DNA of 64,000 bases from Albugo candida (Eukaryota > Oomycota > Peronosporomycetes > Albuginales > Albuginaceae), in the NCBI GenBank assembly GCA_905220665.1, contig CAJNAR010000175.1, positions 124,001-188,000 on the forward strand, in the 5' to 3' direction. A program made the position numbers and the translations under genes. The notes under the pieces were generated by a model. It worked only from the letters and a program-made list of their open reading frames with translations, did no database searches and was not told the DNA's origin. Below, piece after piece: positions 44,125 through 53,511 of this stretch. The stretch's first letter is position 1. Each line of letters begins with the position of its first letter.

Positions 44125-46089
44125 ATGAAATTGTTCTGCTTGTTAGCAGGAGAAAGGGGAAGTGCGTTCCCTGTGGATATTGATGACGATGATACCATCG
44201 GTGACTTGAAGTACGCGATCAAGAGGAGGAAGAAGAAGAAAATCAAGTGCGAAGGTGGTGAAATACAGCTTTATCTCGCGAAAAGAAACGGCGTGTGGCT
44301 TTCAGACGCTTCTGAAGAAATGGAAGCATTGGAACAAGGAGACGTTACAACCATTCAAGATCTACTAATGACTAAGTTACGACCTGTAAAGAGACTGTCA
44401 AGAGTTTTCACAGGTTTAAGTGATGAAGATGAAGTCATTCACGTGTTGGTAGTTGTCCCGAGACCATACATTCCAAAAGACGACGTGTTATACTACGGTG
44501 CTCAAGGATCGCTAGAAACAAAAGGAACACCACGAGAATGCGTTGATGTAAAGGATAAGCGAACGCTACTTAGAAGTAATCTGACCGGCAAAGTTGTTGA
44601 TTTGCTCGATAGAAAACATATTTTGCTTATCAAAAGTCCACCTATGACCGGAAAATCATCCCTGGCAGCATTGGTGAGTCGTAAATTGGAAGTGTCATGC
44701 AAAGAGAAAAACATAAAGGCAGTTATTGCAAGCTTTTCGCTATTGGGCAATGGTACTGACAAGACATTCAAAGACGTCTTTGCCTTGGAATGCAAGGTGG
44801 AATGGGATATCGTACTATCACATGTGATACACGACTACACAGTGTATGTTTTGGTGGACGAGGCGCAAATTCTTTACAAGGATCCCACTACTTCTCCGCG
44901 ACCAAAGTCTGCTTGCTTTTGGGAATTGGTCAAAAAAATTCAGGTCAATAAGATGTTAGGCATTCGAATTTTGATGTTTGCTGCGTATGGCTCGGACCTC
45001 CAGTATACAAATTTCTCAACCCCAGTCGAGATACCCTCAGACCTGACTTTGGGTATTGAAGATTTGAACTTTAGCCCAGATGAAATCCAAGAATATGTTG
45101 GCAACTGGTTTGATGGAGCTGATTGTCTCCTTGACCAGAGAGATACCTTTTGCAATCGTTTGGCGCTACTGACTGGTCGACATGTTGGTCTTTGCGCTGC
45201 CACAATATCTGAGCTAAACAAAGTCTTTGTGTCACACTCAAGGAAAGGCATTCCACAACCTTCAGCGCGACAGTGGATTGAAATGGTGGAGTGTGGGTAT
45301 TTTAAATCTGGAAACAAGCTCGACATGACGACGGAATCCGAGTTGTTCCAGCAGTTAACTTTGACCCGGTCAGTAAGGGTACTAAACACATTAACAGTCG
45401 AAGAACTTGGTTATCTTGAACGCTTTCTTTATGGCGCTCCTCTGGGATCGGATTCGGTAAATCTTGACCTATATATTCGAAAGGGTATCTTGGTTAGTAT
45501 TGAAAAGCAAATCAAATTCTCTTCTCCCGTCATGTGGCGATATTTCATCAAACTGCGGACTGGTCACATTGAACGCTCGAAAGACGGTCCCACTACGCTT
45601 CGGGAACTCATCATGCGAGTTCTTCGATCTATAAATTATACCAGCATCTATGAAACTTTAGGAAAAACAAAAAAAGATGACATTCCGCTAGAAAGAGTCT
45701 GGCAAATGGAATTTTATAAAGCTGCGTATTGCAGCACATCAATCTCTTACGTAACATCAGTAGATGTTGGTGGTTTGTTTGGTTCGAGCGGATGCATTGA
45801 TTTTACAATAGGGTATGAAGATGTGTTATGGGGAGTGGAATTAGTGCGCGTAGGAAGAAGGCTCGATGAACACATTCGACGATTTGCGCCTCATGGTACA
45901 TATTTCTTGCTCAGGTTGAGCGATTACTGCTTGATCGACTTTCGGCGTGTGTCATCATTTGATGATACCACAGAAGCAACAATCATCGCTGATGTGGAGC
46001 GATGTGATAAGCTCTTCGTCGTGCTTTATGACGCAAATTTCACGCATGTGAAAGTCTTCAATATCCACGGTAATTGGATGGTTTATTGA
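44125..46089 (+). CDS. Crinkler (CRN) effector, NTPase plus nuclease-like domain, copy A
   Basis: Intronless, 654 residues. The N-terminal header (1-112) is the CRN ubiquitin-like translocation region with LYLAK at 49-53 and HVLVVVP at 106-112; no classical signal peptide is present, as is usual for many CRNs. The body is a P-loop NTPase with SPPMTGKSS (GKS at 176-178) as Walker A and YVLVDEAQ (DE at 245-246) as Walker B. The C-terminus (about 510-654) has IDFTIGYEDVLWGVELVR followed by H-x2-RF, the D...E-x-[VL] pattern of restriction-endonuclease-like domains seen with CRN NTPases. CRNs act inside host cells, mostly in the nucleus. Residues 33-41 are a polybasic run (KRRKKKKIK) missing from copy B. 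No defect is seen. Confidence 0.88.
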   Translation: MKLFCLLAGERGSAFPVDIDDDDTIGDLKYAIKRRKKKKIKCEGGEIQLYLAKRNGVWLSDASEEMEALEQGDVTTIQDLLMTKLRPVKRLSRVFTGLSDEDEVIHVLVVVPRPYIPKDDVLYYGAQGSLETKGTPRECVDVKDKRTLLRSNLTGKVVDLLDRKHILLIKSPPMTGKSSLAALVSRKLEVSCKEKNIKAVIASFSLLGNGTDKTFKDVFALECKVEWDIVLSHVIHDYTVYVLVDEAQILYKDPTTSPRPKSACFWELVKKIQVNKMLGIRILMFAAYGSDLQYTNFSTPVEIPSDLTLGIEDLNFSPDEIQEYVGNWFDGADCLLDQRDTFCNRLALLTGRHVGLCAATISELNKVFVSHSRKGIPQPSARQWIEMVECGYFKSGNKLDMTTESELFQQLTLTRSVRVLNTLTVEELGYLERFLYGAPLGSDSVNLDLYIRKGILVSIEKQIKFSSPVMWRYFIKLRTGHIERSKDGPTTLRELIMRVLRSINYTSIYETLGKTKKDDIPLERVWQMEFYKAAYCSTSISYVTSVDVGGLFGSSGCIDFTIGYEDVLWGVELVRVGRRLDEHIRRFAPHGTYFLLRLSDYCLIDFRRVSSFDDTTEATIIADVERCDKLFVVLYDANFTHVKVFNIHGNWMVY

Positions 46090-46093
46090 CGCT

Positions 46094-47255
46094 GATGAAA
46101 CCCATACGTCTTGCATGAATGAAGTCGACAGTTGACGACACGAGCAAGTTGCCAAGTGAATATCATACAATCTTCAAAGACGCAATGAACACTGGATGAT
46201 CTTGTAGTATTCCAAATTCGATGAAATTGTATTGCTCTTGATCGCTACTCATTTATCCTTGGTATCTAGAGCCAATACAGTGGTAGATTAGGTACCATTT
46301 ACGTATCTAGTTAGCGATCGATTATGTATCTAACGTATCATGTTTGGTATTATGCAAACATATTTCTAGATTTTCGTATCTAGAGTACTTATCAAAATAC
46401 GCTTCACGTAAAAAGGATTAAGTCACGCCATCGACGAAGCTGTCGTCTTAATGGCTTTGTAGAAAATTTTTGGAAGAAAAATACGACGAAGACGGAAATA
46501 GAAAATAATTCTATTGGAGAGCGATGTTTTCGCTGAGCTCGAGACGCAACAGGCATCCAGTCTAGCGATATAATCACGGCATGGTACGTCAGGGACAGAA
46601 ATTCTTCAGACCAGGTCAGAGCACGGAAAGAGAGAGTTCTAGCAGTTGGATAAGGATAATATACTCGCTTCGAAATTTATCATCAATCAAGCTGCTTATT
46701 CTTCCTCTCGGTAGCAACGATAAATCTTTAAAACAGCGGAATCGGATAATGGTTTCATCGAGCCTCACATCGCTCACAATGCAATCGGGCATCTATTGTC
46801 TAGCCAGCCGTCAAGCACCCTTTGCTTTTTTAGTATCATATCACAAATTACAATTAAAATGATTTCTGTGCAAATTTCTATGATAACGAGGCACAGTCGG
46901 GAAAATACGAATCAGGAGTTTCGGAATAGAATCTACTTGAGTTCGGTTCCTGGTAAATTGAAATATGAGGTAGAAGACTGCAGCCACCGATTTAGCTATA
47001 TATAAGTAATGAGCCTCGTTGGGAACAAATGTACTCATCAATATAGATCGAATAACTCCCTCCTCGAAAATACCAAATCGATTACCTTAACACTAGATAA
47101 ACAGCATCACGATCTTCAAACATTGTCGACTCCGCATCAGCTATTACAAAACATGCATCATCTTGAAAGCGAAATATCACGTTTTTCCATAAAATATGTC
47201 TGCGTTATCGTAGACATGAAACACATAGTTCTTGAACAAGCAACTCATATATTAA
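46094..47255. other. Intergenic downstream of CRN copy A
   Basis: Similarity to the region behind CRN copy B stops at or just after the stop codon. No gene is supported; frames at 46581-46862 and 47009-47287 lack motifs. Confidence 0.45.
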
Positions 47256-47985
47256 GGGTATTGATATCCCGACAACTTTTTTTTTAAATTACAGCATGCC
47301 TAGTTAAATTATTACTCTCACAACTTTTTCTTTTTTGCAAAATACATAAATAGATTTACATTCCTAACTAATTACATCCATACACACCCTAAGTTGCTGC
47401 TCGAACAGCTTCAACCGAGAATTATTTGTGATTGGTTAATACACAGAAAGTTTCAACTGTGATCGGCTAATACATATGACATATTCCATTCGACACATTC
47501 TGCTCTTACTTTCTATAGTAGCAATGGAAAAGAGATTACACCTTTGCATGTAAAAAGTAATCATTGGCAAGCTGTTCAGATGCAAAATAACTTCAGGTAG
47601 ATGCAAACGGGCAATACCGCGCCACCTGTGAGGAACGCAACTTTGGCTAGCTCAGATCCAGGACAAGCTCTAGCAACTAGATAATTTTCCTAATACATGT
47701 TATTTTCGACGTTGGTACATACTAATTGTTGTGTCTTTACGACAAATTATAGGTCAACAACAACAAAATGGCGATGAATCGTCTATTAATGACGAGCGTT
47801 TAGCTCAGTTGAAGATATCTATATTACTAGAATTAACCTCTAGACGTAAATGACTTATCTTAGTTAGAAATGTAAACTTATTTATTTTTCAAAGAAGTTG
47901 TGGGAGTAATAATTTAGCAGGCATTACGTAATCTAAATTAAAAATAAATGTAATTTGAAAAAAAGTTGTCGGGATATCGATACCC
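47256..47985. mobile_element. TIR element X (730 bp, no coding region)
   Basis: The left end reads GGGTATTGATATCCCGACAA and the right end, reversed, GGGTATCGATATCCCGACAA; the inverted match continues with gaps for about 85-95 bp (both arms carry TTAAATTATTACTC). The inside has no ORF above 65 codons, as in a MITE. It includes at about 47806-47835 a copy of the repeat found at the LINE 3' end (AGCTCAGTTGAAG...TATTACTAG). Confidence 0.7.
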
Positions 47986-47990
47986 ATTAT

Positions 47991-48813
47991 TTGCTATTTC
48001 CACCCACCACGTGACTTTTTGACCAATCCGATTACGGCATTATTTCCACCCAGCTTTTGGGAATCCACCCACCACCTGGCTTTCTGACCAATCAGATTAC
48101 GGCGGTATTTCCACCCAACTTTTTACTATTTCCACCCGCCTTTTTATGTTAGGGGCACTTCTCTCAAAAGTATTGATCGGTAGACCACCCCTGGATGCAT
48201 ATAATCTACCATGGACGGCATTACTCCAAGAGTATTGAAAATCGTTTATCCGTGTCGCATCCGTAAGAGATAATGTAGAGTACCCTTTTCAATAAAAAGA
48301 ATTCTTCTGGTAGAAAGCTTTCGCAAACTTGCACTCGATTGCGCCACAGGGCACTTCGGAATTCGGGCGATGCACACAAACGGTATAGCGGCATAAAGAT
48401 GCCAAGTTCACTGAAAACAGCTACGTGCAACATCTAGAAACGATAGCCCATCCCATAACAGTACAACAGCAGGGCCTCTGTGCGCTTGAGAATCGGCGTA
48501 AACAAGTTACAAATGTATTTACAAGTTATTTTGATTTTTGCTCGTGTTAAAAGAAATACGGCAAAAGATAGCTGTCGTTATCGGTCCATTCTCAGACCAG
48601 CGGTACAACGAAAGCATGAGAAGGTTGGCTGATCTAAAATTAGGATCATAGTAAGGTGTGCAACTATGATTTCTGGTACCTTCAATCGACATGCAGGACT
48701 GTGTAAACTGTAGCCATGTCTTGGAGCAGTGGTGTGGAAATAATGCCGTAATCTGATTGGTCAAAAAGTCACGTGTTGGGTGGAAGTAGCCAAAAGTTGG
48801 GTGGAAGAAGCAA
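47991..48813. mobile_element. TIR element Y (about 820 bp) next to X
   Basis: Left arm TTGCTATTTCCACCCACCAC at 47991 and right arm (reversed) TTGCTTCTTCCACCC at 48813. Both arms share ACGTGACTTTTTGACCAATC and ATTACGGCATTATTTCCAC. The left arm contains an extra internal duplicate (48060-48115). The direct repeat CCCATTATTT occurs on both sides (about 47983 and 48816), a likely target-site duplication of 8-10 bp. The inside has short minus-strand frames only (48221-48433, 48519-48869). Confidence 0.65.
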
Positions 48814-48840
48814 TTCCCATTATTTATTGTTACAAAAATG

Positions 48841-49000
48841 TTTTGGGAGTAATAATTTAAGGGAACCATTATTCAGCCCCCAGCCTCCATAAATTAATAG
48901 TTTAATGGTCTCTGGTTGGTCTAAAAAATATAACAGAATAAATAAAGGGAGCCGCTAACCAGTCCGCAGTTTTCGCTAACCAGCCCCCACCCTTCCTAAA
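48841..49000 (+). repeat. Mutator-like terminal repeats next to a fragment of element X
   Basis: TTTTGGGAGTAATAATTTAA (48841-48860) matches the inner part of an X arm, then GGGAACCATTATTCAGCCC starts a terminal repeat of the 31.2-kb Mutator-like family. A second unit starts at 48947 (GGGAGCCGCTAACCAG). No transposase sequence is present here. Confidence 0.6.
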
Positions 49001-49005
49001 TACAG

Positions 49006-49036
49006 CACTTTTAGCTGGGGTCCGTACCCAGCTCAG
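49006..49036 (-). repeat. SINE fragment abutting the 3' end of LINE B
   Basis: On the minus strand GAGCTGGGTACGGACCCC is identical to part of the SINE-like head at 33131-33160 and follows directly after the LINE B 3' end (TTCAACTG). At LINE A the sequence after the same end is different. Confidence 0.55.
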
Positions 49037-49342
49037 TTGAAGGTGTCTATATTACTAGAATTAGAATAACTGACTTCTCTAGTTGCCTAGGCTATCTTAA
49101 ATAACATATATACATATAAAAAACGTCTCGTGAAATACCTGTGAGAGATGATAATATGTCTTCTCGTTGATAATCCTGTATCGCTGTAGCCTCAGCACCC
49201 TTAATACGAGACTGTGTCCAGCTTGTAAATGCTGTAAAGTTGTAAAGTTGTAAAATTGTAAAGTTGTAAAAATGGTCCAAAAGTACCGTGTTGTGCAATT
49301 TGGTGTGCGCCGCACCACTGTGAGCATAACAGCCAACTAGGA

Positions 49343-52300
49343 CTAGGATCCGAGTTGCACTTGCCTTCCCACTCGCCTGTGCCGGACCCGTAGCAATGAT
49401 CGTCGACTTCTGAAAAATCCACCAAATGCTCCTTGCGTTGAGAGTTGCTCCAGCACCTTTGCAAGCCGGACGCGTTCCTCTTGGTCGTAACACTGTCTTC
49501 GAAAGTACCGAACGTGCGCACTAAACGTAGTGTAAATGACGGAAAGTGCTGGAACTGTCGGAGTTGCTGATCGTTGATCGAACAAACGACGATTCCGATC
49601 TGTCCAGACGAAGTGCAGTGTCACCGCTTGCAATGAAAGCCATAAATCTGATAAAATTGCTAAATAATCTTTCCAATCCGACCTTAGGGTTGGTACGATT
49701 GCACATGCAATATGCGTCCAACGTGGTCGCGAGGAGAAAAACTGATCCCAACTAGGTAGTAACTCCCTCCATACCTGTGCCGTGCGGTCGCACTCTAGAA
49801 AGAGATGTTGGTCGGATTCCACTACCCCACACGATGGCTGCGTGCACAATATGATGTCGGGCTGAGTATCCTTCAAGAACCAGAAACGAGATCGAACCGG
49901 CAACATTCGAAAGGCGAGACGAAACTGTAAATCTTCGAAAATTGGTAACACACGTTTTCGAAGATGCCGTGATGTAGCCATAAAAGTTCGAACTCGTTCT
50001 GAATCCAGTGCGTCCGATCTCTCCCGTGATGACCAATGTGTCGACATCGGATGACTCTTGGTTGGTTCGGGAGGTTTCCAGACGATTCGTGAGAGTTGTG
50101 AGCGTGAAATAGATGGAAAATAATGTTTCCTTTCCTTGCTTTTTACTCCCACATAAAATGATCTGACACTTGTGGTCGGTGTAATCCAAGTGATGAGACC
50201 AAACGTCGAGTGGATACGCTGGAGAATCTGAGTGACTTCATTGTAAAGTCGACTCAGCAACTTTTCTTTAGCCATATCCGATGTGTTTAGCTCTTCGTCG
50301 TTGTAATAGTTGGCGACGAATTCTTCCTTCGTTGGCCATGTGTCGCTTTCTCGAAAAAAGTCTTGAAGACTGCGAATCTCGAAAAGCGTAGCGAACGTTT
50401 TTCGAAATGTTCGATGTGGTTCGTCCGCCATACCAAGATTGTACCAAACGTTCTGCGTACTCGGATTACGAGTAGCAGCTTCATATTATAATTCTTGGTT
50501 GCAGTGGAACCACATCGGTTGTTCCATGTATTACTGACGGCGTTGTAAAACATTCAAATCTGATATTAAAATGCTCCAATCCATCTGATGCCACATTTTA
50601 AATGCGTATTTCCACCATGACGATAGGCTCTCCCATTGAACCATTTTCCCATGTCGATGTGGTGCGATGGTGAATATATCCATCGGCTTGTGTGGTCCAA
50701 AGGGAGCTTGGATAAGTTGTAATAATTCCGTCGAAGCAGTTGTCCAATTCGCAGGAATAATTGTTGACGCATCGGATGCGAACTCCTGAAGAAACTAAGT
50801 ACGTTGTAGCTTTAGTCGTCCCACCAAAAAAGGAACTTGTAGTCCACCATCTTGTCTGCGAAGATATAAAAACTCTTTGCTGAGTAGGTGAACATGTTTT
50901 GAATCTTTTTTGTGTTTCCGACCAAGCACAAATCGATTGCCACTGTCGAATAGTCACTGCTGGTATGTTCACGTGCATCGTGTAATGCCACAAACGTGAT
51001 AAAATCATCGTCTGCGCAACCAGTAGTCGACCACGGACAGTTCTTGCTCGTCGAAACCATACACCAAACCCATCGTAAAAACGCTTGTCGAGAGTTGAAA
51101 TAATCATCGAGTGAGTTGGTTTCTGGCCGAACGGAATACCCAAATACTTGACCGAATCCTCCGGACCCATTATGGTCAAATTGGGAATACGTGGACATGG
51201 CTTCGTCCGATTCAACGAGAGCAAAGATGATTTACTCAAGTTGAGTTTCGCACCCGATCCATCGCAATAGACTTGGACGAGTTCGAGTTGCGTCAAAACA
51301 CCATTTGGTGTCTCTGAAAGCAATGTCGAATCGTCCGCAAAAAATAATCCAGTTGCGACAGTCGTGCCATTAATCCAAATGCCATGTTCTTCATGTTGTC
51401 GAAGTAAATTTCCCAAAGGTTCGATCGTCATCAGAAAAAGTAATGCTGAGAGAGGATCACCTTGTTTCACTCCACGTTGTGGTGTAATGGACGGTGTGAT
51501 ATTTCCATTAATCATCAACTGCGCCTTTGTGTTATTGTACAAAAGACGAACCCAGTCGATGAAACTTTTTCCAACACCCATTTTTTCCAAAACGCGAAAC
51601 ATGTACGTCCAATTGACTCGATCATAAGCTTTCTCAAAGTCGAGAAAAGTCGCATAAGCTTCCTCCCCACGATGAGTGACCAAGTCTTGGATGTCGGTGA
51701 GATGTCGAATATGATGATGCATTGACCTTCCGCGCACAAATGCTTTTTGATCTTGATGGATCAATTTTGGCAAAAAACGTTGCAATCGATACGCCAACAC
51801 TTTTGAAAGTACTTTCACATCGACGCAAAGCAGTGCGATCGGTCGATAGTTGCCAGGATCACCTCGTGATCCTTTTTTGTATAAAAGTGTGATTGCTGAG
51901 TGACGTTGTGATCGCAGTAAAATTCCTCTTTCTAGCTGAAATTCGAACACGATCTTCAAACACTCGCCAAACGTTTCCGGATCAAGCTGATAAAATGCAG
52001 CTGGTAGTCCATCCATACCTGGAGAAGAACTACTCCGCATGTGCTTGATCGCTTCCGCCATCTCGGTCGTACTTAACCGAGTTGAGAGACGTTCTTGCTC
52101 TGCTGAGGCAAGTGAAACTTGAATCGAATCGAGTAACTTTTTTTGCTTTCTGTCACTTGGAACATTTGAGTCGGTCTCTGAGCTATAAACAGAGCCCATG
52201 ACACCACCCCAATGATCTCTGAATTCGTCAATAATCTCCCTCGGGTTCGATGTCACGGTACCACATTTTTTTGTAACATTTTCGATCGGCACGCGACGAC

Positions 52301-53511
52301 AAGAACTATCCGGAGGGCGAAAAAAATGCTTTGAAGAGTTCTCCATATGCTTCACGTGATGGTCGAAACTTTCATCTTGGTTGTATTTCGCGTTGTTTTC
52401 GACTGAAATTCGAAATTGTTGGAGACTCGATTCGTAAAAATACCGTGACTCATTGGTGTCCTGAATGCGATATCGAGCTGCTGCGACTTCCAAAACACGC
52501 TGGCTTGACTCAACATCACGTCGGCTATCTTTTGCAACCTTTTTTTCAATGGTTTGAAGCTGTTTCTTGATTTTCGTCTTCCAACATTCCCACATTTTAC
52601 CGGGATTCGAAGTTGTCCGTAACTGGTTGAGCACCAAATTCGCTTCCAGTTTGATTGCTTCGACAACTTTAGGATGTTCAAATAGTCGTAATGAGCATTT
52701 CCAATATCCTCGACCGGGTGATTGAGTTGGATTTGCAAAAGTTACTTTTTGTGCCAGATGATCTCCCGCATGTCGTGGACGGAAATACTCAGAGGTTTTG
52801 TATACCATATTGAATAGCTCTTCCGACATGCAGATATAATCTAGTCGATTCTTGCGCGGTAATGGTCCTGTGAATACTTTTTCAGTCGGATTCTGGATTC
52901 GCCAAGCGTCCACCACACCCAAATGTGAAAGCCATTCCAAACACGCTAATCGACTTGGTTCGTATCGAAATGTTCCACTCGAAGCATCGATAGCTGGATC
53001 GAGTGGTGTGTTGAAATCACCAAATACGATATGTGTTGCGGTCGATTCAAAGTGTTTGAAAGCAATAACTCATAAAAACCCACTCGTTCCTCGGCCTTGA
53101 CCGGTGCATATACATTGTGAATATACACCGGTGCATCGTGAATGAGAAGACGCAAAACCAAATAACGATTTCGAATGTTTCGTTCGGTGAGTTCTTCAGC
53201 TGTTGTATAACCGGGAAAGTCCGAACGAAGGATTGCCATGACGCCGCCACTGCGGTTTTGAGTCGGATGGAGTAAAGCACTGTTGTGGTCGCTGACAAAC
53301 ATTTTGTGCTGCATTTTTGAGGATAATAAAAACTGAAATGAGTCCAGCTGCTTTGGTCGTGAAACTTGGTTTCTTGAACACAACAAATGGAGTGTTGTGA
53401 TAGGATGTGGTCGATAAATAGATGACCATTTTTATGAATTCCATTGACATTCACCGTGAGTGCTGAGATATTGTTCCACGTTGAAATATTCGAGGATCCC
53501 TTAGCATTCAA
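49343..53511 (-). pseudogene. LINE B ORF2: endonuclease and reverse transcriptase
   Basis: Same domain order as in copy A. The frame 52940-50598 runs from the endonuclease C-terminus through GVKQGDPLSALLF and FADDS without a break. Private to B is an 11-nt loss near 50940 (CAATCGATTTG where A has CAATCGATGTTAAATCG). Shared with A are the frameshift at the FGDFN motif (about 53035) and three in-frame stops between the reverse transcriptase and the C-terminal zinc region (38493, 38757 and 38802 in A). The C-terminal 362-codon frame is 50431-49343. Confidence 0.85.
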
